Source: Sulfurovum sp.
Lineage (GTDB): Bacteria > Campylobacterota > Campylobacteria > Campylobacterales > Sulfurovaceae
Assembly (NCBI GenBank): GCA_003978395.1
Contig: QNZV01000039.1
Location: 1-30,555 of the forward strand
DNA: 30,555 nt
Direction of reading: 5' to 3'
The translations under genes were made by a program, and so were the position numbers. The notes under the pieces were generated by a model. It did no database searches, was not told the origin of the DNA, and was given only the letters and a program-made list of their open reading frames with translations. Shown here in pieces: positions 22,517 through 30,555 of the stretch. The number at the start of each line of letters is the position of its first letter. Within the stretch, counting starts at the first letter, position 1.

Positions 22517-23809
22517 TTACTGCTCAATACCGATAATTTTAGCAAATAGTTTATCTTCAATCATTCCCATCTTAACAGCTGGAAGAAGATTGTTATTTTT
22601 GTAGTACTCAATTACTTGTTGAGGGTCTTGACCTGACATCATTGCTTCGTAATAGATAGTTTGAGAAACTTCTTGGTCGTTTACTTCGATTCCTTCTTTT
22701 CTTGCCAATGCATCTACAAGGAAGGTAGCTTTTACAGAACGAAGAGCATCTTCTTTTACAGAATCTCTAAGCTCATCAATCTTAGCATCATTATCTTTAT
22801 ACTCTGCCAACTCTTCTTCGCTCATATCTTTTGCTTTGTTGTTGATTTGTGCATCAATCTCTTGGTCTATAATATTTTGTGGTAGATCAAAATCATATTT
22901 TGCAACCAACGCTTCGATAAGTTGTGGTTTTAATGTTTCATTGTAGAGTTTAGAAACTTTTTCAGATTTAATTTGCTCTGCAATTTTCTCTTTTACAGTA
23001 TCTGCTGTTGCATTATCATCACCAGGAATTAAACGTTTAACCATATCTTCATCAAGCTCTGCTGATGATTTAGCTTTGATTTCATGCAGTGTTACGGTAA
23101 ATACAGACTCTTTACCTGCAAGCTCTGTTGATTGGTAATCTTCAGGAAAGGTTACGGTTAAATCTTTGGTCTCTCCTTTATTCATTCCCACCATTTGTTC
23201 TTCAAACCCAGGAATAAATTGACCAGAACCTATAACAAGCTCAAATTTTTCTGCTTTTCCACCTTCAAACTCTTCTCCATCAATAGTACCAACAAAATCA
23301 AATGTAGCTTGGTCATCTGCTGCCAAAGCTCTCTCTTCTTTGATTTTTTTGAAAGGTGCATTATTATCAAGAAGTGTTTTGAGTCTCTCTTCTATTTCAC
23401 TATCTTCTACAGTTGGTTCATCATAGCTTGGTGCTAACTCTTTGTACCCCTCTACTTCGATAGTTGGACGTAATGAGATTGTAATTTCAACATCAATACC
23501 ATCTTCAACTTTTTCATATTTTTTAAATGATGGGTCAGAGATAATATCTGCTTGATTAATACTTAACTCTTTTTTTGCTGATTCAATAATCTCTTGTATC
23601 GCTTGATTTTCAGCATCTCCTGCCAATTGCTCTGCATACATTTTTTTTACAGTTGTTAAAGGTACTTTACCTTTTCTAAATCCATCTATAGTTGCAGTTT
23701 TTGCCAGTTTTTTTGCTGCTTTTGTAATGTTCTTTTCAATGTCTGTAGACTCAATTTTTGCTACTACCAACACATTTGCTGTATCGGTTTTTGTTGCTGT
23801 AATATTCAT
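22517..23809 (-). CDS. tig: Trigger factor, ribosome-associated chaperone
   Basis: A 430-residue chaperone and peptidyl-prolyl isomerase that binds nascent chains at the ribosome exit. The N-domain carries the ribosome-contact signature IDGFRKGKVP near residue 40. The FKBP-type domain is at about 150-240 (DDQATFDFVGTIDGEEFEGG, IPGFEEQMVGMNKGETKDL), followed by the helical C-domain. The start is the ATG at 23809, with AAGGA five bases upstream; an in-frame GTG at 23827 lies before that ribosome site and is unlikely. It precedes clpP-def, as in Campylobacter. Confidence 0.96.
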   Translation of the reverse strand: MNITATKTDTANVLVVAKIESTDIEKNITKAAKKLAKTATIDGFRKGKVPLTTVKKMYAEQLAGDAENQAIQEIIESAKKELSINQADIISDPSFKKYEKVEDGIDVEITISLRPTIEVEGYKELAPSYDEPTVEDSEIEERLKTLLDNNAPFKKIKEERALAADDQATFDFVGTIDGEEFEGGKAEKFELVIGSGQFIPGFEEQMVGMNKGETKDLTVTFPEDYQSTELAGKESVFTVTLHEIKAKSSAELDEDMVKRLIPGDDNATADTVKEKIAEQIKSEKVSKLYNETLKPQLIEALVAKYDFDLPQNIIDQEIDAQINNKAKDMSEEELAEYKDNDAKIDELRDSVKEDALRSVKATFLVDALARKEGIEVNDQEVSQTIYYEAMMSGQDPQQVIEYYKNNNLLPAVKMGMIEDKLFAKIIGIEQ

Positions 23810-23890
23810 TACAATCCTTTTTACCAAAATAATTTGGGAATTTTAGCAGAAATAGACTAAAACCCTTTAGCTATACACTTAAATAGGCTT

Positions 23891-23928
23891 TATTTTAGTT
23901 GAGTATAAGAGTACACTCAACTAAAATA
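23891..23928 (-). terminator. 14-bp hairpin after rnj
   Basis: TATTTTAGTTGAGT and ACTCAACTAAAATA pair perfectly over 14 bases with a 10-base loop, 15 bases past the rnj stop and before tig. There is no long T-tract, but the outer arm is A/T-rich. It is a probable terminator or RNA-stabilising element separating rnj from tig. Confidence 0.65.
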
Positions 23929-23942
23929 TTTAAAATTATATT

Positions 23943-26045
23943 TTATACCATAAATACAACAGGTGTAATAATAGGATAACATCGTTTTGTACGTACAATA
24001 TATTTACGTACAATAGCGCGTAACTCATCCTGAATAGCTTTAGCTGATACAAGCTGTTTCTCTTCTGCATTTGTCAAAAATACTTCAATCATATTTTGAA
24101 TTTCATGTGCAAAACGTTTATCTTCTTTATCAGGAACCAAACCATGTGTATTTATAACAGCTTTTCCTACTATTTTTTTTGTAGACTTATTGATTTGTAG
24201 TGCAATATTAACCACACCATCTATAGAAAGTTTTTGTCTATCTGTTATAACATCAGCTTGAATCTCTTGATTATTTTGATTATCAATATAACTCTTACCT
24301 GTTTTGACTGTTTTGACTTTTTTAAGATATTTGGTTGTAATCTCAATTTGGTCTCCATCACTCATGAGTAAAATGTTTCGACTATCTACCCCACAAGAGA
24401 TGGCTGTTTTAGAGTGTTTACTAATATGGTTGTACTCTCCATGCACTGGCAAAAAGAATTTTGGTTGAACCAAACGTAAGATAAGTTTCTGCTCTTCTTG
24501 TCCTGCATGACCAGAGACGTGAATATTTTCAAAATCTTTATAACGTACTGTTACACCTGCTTTTACAAGTTTATTCATAAGTGAAGAGACAGAACCCTCA
24601 TTTCCTGGAATGGCATGAGCAGAGATAATAATGGTATCGCTTGGTTTTAGTTTAATATGTCTATGCTCATTACTTGCCATTCTTGACAATGCTGCCATTG
24701 CCTCACCTTGTGAACCTGTAGTTACTACCAATACTTGCTCTTCAGGGTATTTAGGAACTTCATGTGCATCAATAAAGTGCTTATCTGGAATATCCACATA
24801 ACCTAAACGTCTTGTTGTCTCAATATTTCGCTCCATTGAACGACCAATCACACAAATCTTTCTTCCACAAGCAATTCCTCGTTCCATTGCTTGGTAGATA
24901 CGGTGTGTATTTGAAGAGAAGGTTGACATAATCACACGACCTTTAGCCAAATCGAATAGTGTATCAAATGTTTTACCAACTACAGCTTCAGATTTTGTAA
25001 ATCCAGGGTTATGTGAGTTGGTACTATCAGAGAATAGGCAAAGTACCCCTTTGGCTCCATAGTGTGCAAAACGTTGTAAATCCATGGTTTGATTATCTAT
25101 AGGAGTGTGGTCAATTTTAAAATCAGCAGTGTGAATAAATGTACCTGCTTTAGATTCAATGGCTAATGAACATGCATCAATAATAGAGTGTGTATTGTGC
25201 ATCCACTCGATTTTAAATCCACCAACTTCATACTGTTTTCTTTTTGTTACATAGTTAAATAGTTTTACATCATCCATAAGTCCATGCTCTTGGAATTTGT
25301 TTTCAATCATGGCTAGTGCCAATGGTGTTCCATAAATTGGGAACTTTAACTCTTTGAAAAGGTAAGGGACTGCACCAATATGATCTTCGTGAGCATGGGT
25401 AATAATAACGGCTTTAATTTTACTCTTAATTGCATGTAAATAAGAGAAATCAGGTACTAAAATATCGACACCATGCATGGTATCATCAGGGAAAGACATT
25501 CCCACATCAATAATAAAAGCAGACTCTTCATCTTCCATGACTGCCATGTTACCACCAATTTCACCAAGACCACCTAGTGGTGTGAATCTAACTTTATTTT
25601 TATTGTCAACCTCAATTTGTTTCCATGGATTCATACGTAAATCATTAACTGCTTCATTTTCAGCCAAAGAGGCTTTCATTGCGTCACTCATCGGTCCTGG
25701 AACAAATTTTTTTGGTCGTCTTCCACCACTTTTATTATTCTTTTTATTTTTATTAGGGTTTGGCTTAGTTGGATTATTTTTATTTACTTTTGCTTTTGGC
25801 TTTTGTTTTTTATGGGCTACTGCTTTTTTATTCTCTTTTTTGTTTCCATTAACTTCTTTATCTGGAACAATTTTATTACCATTAACCTCTTTATCTTCTT
25901 TATGAACATTTCCATTCACAACAGGTGTAGTTATTTTTTTAGGTCTTCTATGAGGGTTTCCTGCACGTCTTGGACGTTCTGGTCTATCTCTTCTTGGTTT
26001 ATCTTGACTGTTTTCTTTTTTTGTGTTGTTGTTTTGTTCTTCCAT
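23943..26045 (-). CDS. rnj: Ribonuclease J with long disordered N-terminal extension
   Basis: A 700-residue metallo-beta-lactamase/beta-CASP nuclease with 5'-exo and endonuclease activity in mRNA decay and rRNA maturation. The core begins near residue 150 (VRFTPLGGLGEIGGNMAV). The zinc motif HAHEDH is at 217-222, and later motifs include HTADFKIDHTP, SGHAGQEEQ and PVHGEYNH. Residues 1-140 form a basic, low-complexity tail rich in Lys, Arg, Asn and Pro, with a repeated KEVNGNK. A similar extension is known in Helicobacter RNase J. AAGGAT lies before the ATG, inside the rsmA gene, giving a 47-base overlap. Confidence 0.95.
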   Translation of the reverse strand: MEEQNNNTKKENSQDKPRRDRPERPRRAGNPHRRPKKITTPVVNGNVHKEDKEVNGNKIVPDKEVNGNKKENKKAVAHKKQKPKAKVNKNNPTKPNPNKNKKNNKSGGRRPKKFVPGPMSDAMKASLAENEAVNDLRMNPWKQIEVDNKNKVRFTPLGGLGEIGGNMAVMEDEESAFIIDVGMSFPDDTMHGVDILVPDFSYLHAIKSKIKAVIITHAHEDHIGAVPYLFKELKFPIYGTPLALAMIENKFQEHGLMDDVKLFNYVTKRKQYEVGGFKIEWMHNTHSIIDACSLAIESKAGTFIHTADFKIDHTPIDNQTMDLQRFAHYGAKGVLCLFSDSTNSHNPGFTKSEAVVGKTFDTLFDLAKGRVIMSTFSSNTHRIYQAMERGIACGRKICVIGRSMERNIETTRRLGYVDIPDKHFIDAHEVPKYPEEQVLVVTTGSQGEAMAALSRMASNEHRHIKLKPSDTIIISAHAIPGNEGSVSSLMNKLVKAGVTVRYKDFENIHVSGHAGQEEQKLILRLVQPKFFLPVHGEYNHISKHSKTAISCGVDSRNILLMSDGDQIEITTKYLKKVKTVKTGKSYIDNQNNQEIQADVITDRQKLSIDGVVNIALQINKSTKKIVGKAVINTHGLVPDKEDKRFAHEIQNMIEVFLTNAEEKQLVSAKAIQDELRAIVRKYIVRTKRCYPIITPVVFMV

Positions 26046-26844
26046 CTATATTATCCTTGTTTAATTCATTATATAAGTGATGATACATAGATGTCTCAGC
26101 TTCATGAGGTCTGATAGTTAGACTAACTTCTAAATCTTTAAGTAGTGCTTCAATCTTATCTTTTGGATAGTGAGTAGCTAAGTTCTTAGAGAGTTTTTTT
26201 CGTGGTTGCTTAAATGCAATTTTTAAAAAATCTTCAAAATCTTTATTCTCTTCACTACGCTCTTTTCTTATTAAAAGAATAGAAGAGGTTATTTTAGGAG
26301 GAGGAACAAAATTCTCTGCACCTACATCAAATAGAAGCTCTCCAAAACCAACTGTTTGAGTTAAAACAGAAAGTCCTGAAAAAGCTTTCTCCCCTGCTTG
26401 TGCTGAAAATTTTTCAGCTACCTCTTTTTGAACCATTACCAAAACAGATTGGCAATTTTCATCTTTTAATGCTTTCAAGATAATATTGGTGGCTATATAA
26501 TAAGGAAGATTTGCGACTAAATGATATGGTTCATCTAGTAGTAAATTATCTTCCCAATTTTTAAGCACATCTCCACAAGTTATCTTTAGTGTCTCTGCGT
26601 GGATAGCTTCACTAAATATTGTTTGAAGATGTTCACATAATCTTCTATCAACCTCAAATGCTGTGACATTTCGAGTTGTTACCAACTCTTTGGTTAGATC
26701 ACCTAAGCCAGGCCCAATTTCTGCAACTCTTAAGTTGTCATTGGGAATCGATTGGACGATCTGTTTAATGATAGCATCATTTTTTAAAAAGTTTTGACCA
26801 TATCTTTTATTTGCAAAGTCTGATAGATTTTCAATTTTATTCAT
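25999..26844 (-). CDS. rsmA: 16S rRNA (adenine1518/1519-N6) dimethyltransferase
   Basis: A 281-residue SAM enzyme (also called KsgA) that dimethylates two adenines in the helix 45 loop of 16S rRNA. Motifs: ANKRYGQNFLKN, the SAM site VAEIGPGLGDLTKEL, FEVDRRLC, and the catalytic NLPYY. I chose the ATG at 26844. A TTG at 26853 would add three residues and lies six bases after a TATAAG. Neither start has a clear Shine-Dalgarno. The C-terminal 16 codons overlap the start of rnj by 47 bases, and this end is strongly basic (KQQHKKRKQSR). Confidence 0.95.
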   Translation of the reverse strand: MNKIENLSDFANKRYGQNFLKNDAIIKQIVQSIPNDNLRVAEIGPGLGDLTKELVTTRNVTAFEVDRRLCEHLQTIFSEAIHAETLKITCGDVLKNWEDNLLLDEPYHLVANLPYYIATNIILKALKDENCQSVLVMVQKEVAEKFSAQAGEKAFSGLSVLTQTVGFGELLFDVGAENFVPPPKITSSILLIRKERSEENKDFEDFLKIAFKQPRKKLSKNLATHYPKDKIEALLKDLEVSLTIRPHEAETSMYHHLYNELNKDNIDGRTKQQHKKRKQSR

Positions 26845-27030
26845 TTTACACAATTCTTACTTATAGGATTCTTTTATATATATTCTCTATATAAAATATT
26901 TTTGTTACAATTTTACCATAAAATTACTTTTTTATAGTTCTTTTTGAAATAGTGTGCTTAATTTATAAGTGATAGATTTAATAGTTATTACTTTGGAGTA
27001 GCCTAAATATGAAGAGTTAATGAATAAAAG
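26845..27030. other. Intergenic region between typA and rsmA
   Basis: An AT-rich stretch with a GTTACA at 26904-26909. TATAAG (minus strand, 26860-26865) is a possible -10 for rsmA. No ORF with a ribosome site is seen. Confidence 0.35.
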
Positions 27031-27066
27031 TTTGTAAACTGTTTTTCGTTAAAAACAATCTACAAA
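27031..27066 (-). terminator. Long hairpin downstream of typA
   Basis: Sixteen-base arms (27031-27046 and 27051-27066) pair with only two mismatches around the loop CGTT. On the minus strand the structure is followed by CTTTTATT, so it can serve as a Rho-independent terminator for typA, about 50 bases past its stop. A small stable 3'-end RNA is an alternative. Confidence 0.6.
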
Positions 27067-27102
27067 ACATTTAAAATTGAAATTTAGACTTTCTAGACAA
27101 AC

Positions 27103-27126
27103 AGAATTCTAATTACTTAGAATTCT
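27103..27126 (-). terminator. Perfect hairpin around the typA stop codon
   Basis: AGAATTCTAA and TTAGAATTCT pair over 10 bases. On the coding strand the loop is GTAA, whose TAA is the typA stop. The last codons (N, S, K) form the stem. It resembles the hairpin at the end of the CetB-like gene. Confidence 0.65.
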
Positions 27127-28930
27127 TTTTATCTCTAGCAGCTCTTTTTCTTACAATTGGGTCAAGTGATTTTTTACGAATTCTTACACTAATTGGGGTA
27201 ATCTCAATAAGCTCATCATCTTCAATCCATTCCATTGCAGATTCAAGAGTAATTTGTCTTGGTGTTACCAATTTAATCGCTTCATCAGCACCTGATGTTC
27301 TCATGTTGGTCAGTGCTTTACCTTTAAGTGGGTTAACATCCAAATCTCCTGGACGTGAAGACTCTCCAATAACCATTCCAGAGTAGACTTTATCTTGTGG
27401 ACTAATAAACATAACACCTCGAGCTTGAAGGTTAAAAATTGAAAAGGCAACAGCTTCACCATTATCCATTGATACCAATGCACCTGGGGTTCTACTCTCA
27501 ACCGTTCCAGAGTAGGCTCGGTACTCCAAGTAAGAGTGGTTCATAATCCCTTCTCCTTTGGTATCTGTTAAGAACTCATTTCTAAACCCAATAAGACCAC
27601 GTGCAGGGATTTCAAACTCTAAACGTACTGTACCATCAGGCATTGGGGTAAGTGCAGTCATGTTTGCTTTTCTTTTTCCAAGTTTCTCAATGGCAACCCC
27701 TTGGAACTCTTCTGGAACATCCACAACCAAGTGTTCAAATGGCTCCATTTTAACACCATTCTCCTCTTTTGTAACAACTTCTGGACGAGCCAACATGAAC
27801 TCAAAACCTTCACGTCTCATGTTCTCAGCCAAAATACCAATCTGAAGCTCACCACGTCCAGAAACTTTGAAAGAAGCATCTCCCATTGGCTCCATACGCA
27901 TTGCGATGTTGGTCTCCATCTCTTTTTCAAGACGTTCTTTAATTTTGTTAGAGGTTACATGTTTTCCCTCTTGCCCAGCTAAAGGTCCATTGTTTACAGA
28001 CATAATAACTGAAAGTGTAGGCTCTTCAACATGCATCGGATCAAGTGCTACAGGATTGGTTTTATCACAAATAGAATCTCCAACATCAATATCAGCAAAA
28101 CCAGCAATCGCTACAATATCTCCAGCTTCTGCTTCATCAATATCAATTCTATCAAGACCCTTAAACCCAATAAGTTTTGAAATTCTTGATTTTGTTTTAG
28201 AACCATCAGCTTTGACCAATAGATACTCATCCCCTTTTTTAACTTTACCATTAAAAATACGTGTAATACCAATACGACCAACAAAGTTATCTGAATCAAG
28301 AGTAAATACTTGTGCTTGAGTATCGTTATCTGGCGAACCTTTAGGGTAAGGAACATGCTCAATAATTGAATCAAAGAGTGGAGTCATGTCTTTATTTTCA
28401 TCTTCCATCTCATATTTTGCGTAACCATCTCTAGCAGCTGCATAAAGCACAGGAAACTCAAGTTGGTCTTCATTGGCATCAAGTGCTACCAAAAGGTCAA
28501 ATACTTCATCCATTACTCGGTCTGGGTCTGAACCATCTTTGTCAATTTTATTAATAACAACAACAGGAATAAGACCAAAAGCAATCGCTTTTTTCAAAAC
28601 GAACTTTGTTTGAGGCATAACACCCTCTTGTGCATCAACAAGTAACAGTACTCCATCAACCATCTTTAAAACACGCTCAACTTCTCCACCAAAATCGGCG
28701 TGACCTGGTGTGTCAATGATGTTAATCTTATGGTCACCATAAGTAATAGCTGTATTTTTAGAAAGAATAGTAATCCCTCTCTCTTTTTCAATATCATTAG
28801 AGTCCATTGCTCGTTCTGTAACCTCTTGGTGGTCTGCATATGTTCCAGACTGTTGAAGAAGTTGATCAACAAGGGTTGTTTTCCCATGGTCAACGTGTGC
28901 AATTACGGCAATATTTTTAATTTTTTGCAT
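27113..28930 (-). CDS. typA: Translational GTPase TypA/BipA
   Basis: A 605-residue ribosome-binding GTPase of the EF-G class, involved in stress adaptation and large-subunit assembly. GTPase motifs: the P-loop AHVDHGKT (11-18), RGITILSKNT (switch I), DTPGHADF (switch II) and NKID. Later domains show the family blocks GRGELQIGILAENMRREGFE and the TypA-specific C-terminus (YRAYSGTVESRTPGALVSMDNGEA, SSRPGDLDVNPLKGKALTNMR). The length is normal. AGGAAA lies upstream of the ATG. It appears monocistronic, with hairpins at its 3' end. Confidence 0.97.
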   Translation of the reverse strand: MQKIKNIAVIAHVDHGKTTLVDQLLQQSGTYADHQEVTERAMDSNDIEKERGITILSKNTAITYGDHKINIIDTPGHADFGGEVERVLKMVDGVLLLVDAQEGVMPQTKFVLKKAIAFGLIPVVVINKIDKDGSDPDRVMDEVFDLLVALDANEDQLEFPVLYAAARDGYAKYEMEDENKDMTPLFDSIIEHVPYPKGSPDNDTQAQVFTLDSDNFVGRIGITRIFNGKVKKGDEYLLVKADGSKTKSRISKLIGFKGLDRIDIDEAEAGDIVAIAGFADIDVGDSICDKTNPVALDPMHVEEPTLSVIMSVNNGPLAGQEGKHVTSNKIKERLEKEMETNIAMRMEPMGDASFKVSGRGELQIGILAENMRREGFEFMLARPEVVTKEENGVKMEPFEHLVVDVPEEFQGVAIEKLGKRKANMTALTPMPDGTVRLEFEIPARGLIGFRNEFLTDTKGEGIMNHSYLEYRAYSGTVESRTPGALVSMDNGEAVAFSIFNLQARGVMFISPQDKVYSGMVIGESSRPGDLDVNPLKGKALTNMRTSGADEAIKLVTPRQITLESAMEWIEDDELIEITPISVRIRKKSLDPIVRKRAARDKKNSK

Positions 28931-29044
28931 TTAAGGTTTCCTATACTATTTTATAATTACGCGAATTATATCGAAAAGAGATTATATCTAGCTCTTTAAT
29001 CATTTTTTAAGAGATAATTAAGAGTAATTAGTTACATATATCGC

Positions 29045-29050
29045 TATAAT
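29045..29050 (+). promoter_or_regulatory. -10 box of thyX
   Basis: A consensus TATAAT lies 36 bases before the thyX ATG, with a GTTACA about ten bases upstream of it. There is no -35 match. Confidence 0.5.
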
Positions 29051-29086
29051 TTGCTTATAAACTTAATATATTTTAGGAGCTTTAAA

Positions 29087-29713
29087 ATGGAAATAACTCT
29101 CATGCATCACACCCCTTTGGATGTTTGTGCACATGCTATTAGAACATGTTGGCAAAGTTTTGACAAAAGTGATGAAGGAGGAGAAAAAGATAAAGCTTTA
29201 ATAGATAGAGTAGGTAATAAATATAAGCATGCTTCAACCTTGGAACACCTTGTTTATACATTTTATATTAAAGGTGTCTCTCGTGCTTTACTTCAAGAGT
29301 TATCTCGTCATAGAATCGCCAGTCCAAGTGTCAAAAGTACACGATATACGTTAAAAGAGTTAAAAAATACTGACCCCTTTAATGAAGATGATTATACTGG
29401 AGCAAACAAATTTATTGTTCTTACAGGCAATAATTATGTTGATACAGCTTCTATTAAAGCACTTAATAACCTTCAAGAAATTTTAAAAATGGGTATAGCT
29501 AACGATGTTGCAAAATTTTGTCTACCAGAGAGCTATAAAACAGAACTAACATGGACAATAAATGCTAGAAGTTTACAAAATTTTATAGAATTACGAAGTA
29601 ATAAAGCTGCACTTTGGGAGATTCAAACCTTAGCACATAAGCTATTTAAATCTCTCCCAAGTGAACATCAATATCTTTTTCAAGAAAAAATACACAATAA
29701 CAAACACAATTAA
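29087..29713 (+). CDS. thyX: Flavin-dependent thymidylate synthase
   Basis: A 208-residue FAD enzyme that makes dTMP from dUMP using methylene-tetrahydrofolate and NADPH. The ThyX motif RHRxxS...SxRY is present (Arg74-His75-Arg76, Ser84, Arg86). Other family parts are HASTLEHLVYTFYI and the C-terminal WTINARSLQNFIELRSNKAALWEIQ. The ATG at 29087 follows AGGAG at 29075-29079; an in-frame TTG at 29051 precedes this ribosome site and is not the start. ThyX in place of ThyA is usual in Campylobacterota. Confidence 0.97.
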   Translation: MEITLMHHTPLDVCAHAIRTCWQSFDKSDEGGEKDKALIDRVGNKYKHASTLEHLVYTFYIKGVSRALLQELSRHRIASPSVKSTRYTLKELKNTDPFNEDDYTGANKFIVLTGNNYVDTASIKALNNLQEILKMGIANDVAKFCLPESYKTELTWTINARSLQNFIELRSNKAALWEIQTLAHKLFKSLPSEHQYLFQEKIHNNKHN

Positions 29714-29772
29714 ACATAAATTAAGATAATAATCCCTTTATAAATAATTCAAGAGTGATTTTAACTTACTTA

Positions 29773-29781
29773 TGTTATAAT
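29773..29781 (+). promoter_or_regulatory. Extended -10 promoter of the outer-membrane protein gene
   Basis: TGTTATAAT matches the extended -10 consensus (TGn-TATAAT), 34 bases before the ATG, with AAGGAG at 29802-29807 as the ribosome site. This suggests strong constitutive expression. Confidence 0.65.
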
Positions 29782-29815
29782 CATCTATATTTTTATTATT
29801 TAAGGAGATTTCGAT

Positions 29816-30555
29816 ATGAAATTAAAAAGTTCAATTGCGGCTATTGTCGCACTTAGTGGTATGAGTTTTGCAGGTGGTATGATTATGGAACCAGCATACG
29901 AAAATGAGGTCGTAGAGATTCCAGTAGAGCCTGTAATAGAAGAGACATATGTAGAACAACCTGTTGTAGAGGAGACAGTTGTGGAGCAACCTGTTGTGCA
30001 AGAGACAGTTGTAGAACCACCTGTGTTTGTAGAACCTAAAAAAGAGGTTGTAGTAGAAATTCCAAAGAAAAAAGAGCCTAAAAAAATCGTTGTTGAAAAA
30101 CCTGCTAAACCATCAGGTCTATATCTTGCTGGGGGTCTTACAGATGTAGCTATTGGAACTAGTAGTAGAGCTAACCTATTTAAAGATAAAAGTGGTCAAG
30201 ATAGACAAATTGGATTTACAGGTAGATTAGGTTATGACTTTATGGATTATCTAGGTGCTGAATTAAGAGGTACTTATGGTATCGCTAAAGATAATGGAAG
30301 TAAATTTAAACAGATTGGTGCTTATCTTAAACCAAACTATAATGTAACTGATGAAATTAATCTTTATGGTCTACTTGGTGCATCGAAAACAAATGTTGGT
30401 GTAGGTTCAACCACAGGATTCTCATATGGTGCTGGTCTTGATTATGAAATTCCAAATAGTAATATTTCTGTATTTACAGATGTTGTTAACTACATGAAAA
30501 AGAAAAATACTGATTCTCAATGGGGTCTTACTTTTGGTGCTGGTTATAAGTTCTA
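29816..30555 (+). CDS. Outer-membrane beta-barrel protein with TonB-like Pro/Glu/Lys linker (cut in its stop codon)
   Basis: 246 codons followed by TA at the window edge, so only the last base of the stop is missing. A Sec signal (MKLKSSIAAIVALSGMSFAG) is followed by a repetitive acidic Val/Glu/Pro segment (about 25-70), then a basic Lys/Pro segment (about 72-101). An eight-strand-type barrel follows from about 102 (SGLYLAGGLTDVAIG, QIGFTGRLGYDFMDYLGAELRGTYG, FSYGAGLDYEI) and ends with Gly-Tyr-Lys-Phe, a terminal aromatic residue as the BAM complex expects. It resembles OmpA/OmpX-type small barrels. The function of the linker is unknown. Confidence 0.85.
   Translation, partial: MKLKSSIAAIVALSGMSFAGGMIMEPAYENEVVEIPVEPVIEETYVEQPVVEETVVEQPVVQETVVEPPVFVEPKKEVVVEIPKKKEPKKIVVEKPAKPSGLYLAGGLTDVAIGTSSRANLFKDKSGQDRQIGFTGRLGYDFMDYLGAELRGTYGIAKDNGSKFKQIGAYLKPNYNVTDEINLYGLLGASKTNVGVGSTTGFSYGAGLDYEIPNSNISVFTDVVNYMKKKNTDSQWGLTFGAGYKF
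29951..30010 (+). repeat. 30-bp tandem repeat in the barrel-protein linker
   Basis: Two in-frame 30-base units encode VEQPVVEETV and VEQPVVQETV, with a partial third starting VEPPV. The DNA differs at few positions, indicating expansion by duplication. Confidence 0.8.

Noticed and set aside
25477..25905. 142-codon + strand frame within rnj
   Set aside because: It is Phe- and Ser-rich complement of the Lys/Asn-rich RNase J tail, without homology or start signals.
27014..27067. A 17-codon minus-strand ORF in the typA 3' region
   Set aside because: It has no Shine-Dalgarno and overlaps the long hairpin, which explains the sequence better.
27867..28319. 150-codon + strand frame within typA
   Set aside because: It is a shadow of conserved typA sequence and has no ribosome site.
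28700..28999. Open frame on the + strand across the 5' end of typA
   Set aside because: It is antisense to a well-supported GTPase, has no ribosome site, and its residues mirror the complement of conserved typA codons.
6399..29034. GTTACA/TGTAAC hexamers in several intergenic gaps as a regulon motif
   Set aside because: A hexamer of this composition is expected a few times in the intergenic DNA by chance and also occurs in genes; only the full dyad at 21167-21183 was kept.
1..30555. tRNA, rRNA, CRISPR arrays, insertion sequences, prophage or toxin-antitoxin genes
   Set aside because: I saw no cloverleaf, regularly spaced repeats, transposase or phage genes by eye. A covariance or profile search was not possible here.

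Overview
The window is AT-rich and gene-dense. Its gene content points to a member of the Campylobacterota (Epsilonproteobacteria), probably a free-living marine or sediment type. The evidence is the def-clpP-tig order, the RNase J gene overlapping rsmA (as in Campylobacter and Helicobacter), short forms of BioB and MurB, ThyX in place of ThyA, a CetB-like PAS protein and LuxS. I cannot name the genus from sequence alone.

Layout. 1-3149 (+): the probable 3' end of a truncated gene, a GC-rich palindrome, a TPR lipoprotein, a BaiN/HI0933-type flavoprotein and a lipoprotein with an Ig-like domain and leucine-rich repeats. 3180-6355 (-): a three-gene unit (unknown secreted protein, ModA, TOBE/molbindin protein), a five-helix membrane protein, and a decayed or repurposed UDP-glucose dehydrogenase N-domain. 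6663-7624 (+): an OmpA-like anchored protein and a membrane-anchored coiled-coil protein, convergent with folE (-) through a perfect palindrome. 8303-9890 (+): luxS, a NifX-like small protein and mnmD. 10066-10854 (+): an NlpC/P60 lipoprotein behind an 11-bp tandem repeat, convergent with a CetB-like PAS protein.

11683-15719 (+) is the most unusual part. It holds two tandem, paralogous secreted zinc metalloproteases (HEWGH plus GEG[WF]GNA), one a lipoprotein and one with a C-terminal membrane tail, followed by a small secreted beta-rich protein. I recognise no described system for this set. rpmI and rplT follow from their own promoter, without infC or thrS upstream.

16594-21072: a DUF1624 acyltransferase-like membrane protein, murB, bioB overlapping a CPA2 antiporter gene, and an orphan OmpR-type response regulator. 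21263-28930 (-) is housekeeping: def, clpP, tig, rnj, rsmA and typA. 29087-30555 (+): thyX and an outer-membrane barrel protein with a TonB-like Pro/Glu/Lys linker, cut by the window edge within its stop codon.

Recurrent themes are terminators folded around stop codons (two with a GUAA loop containing the UAA stop), candidate leaderless transcripts (bioB, DUF1624) and several plausible response-regulator sites. I found no tRNA, rRNA, CRISPR array, insertion sequence or prophage.
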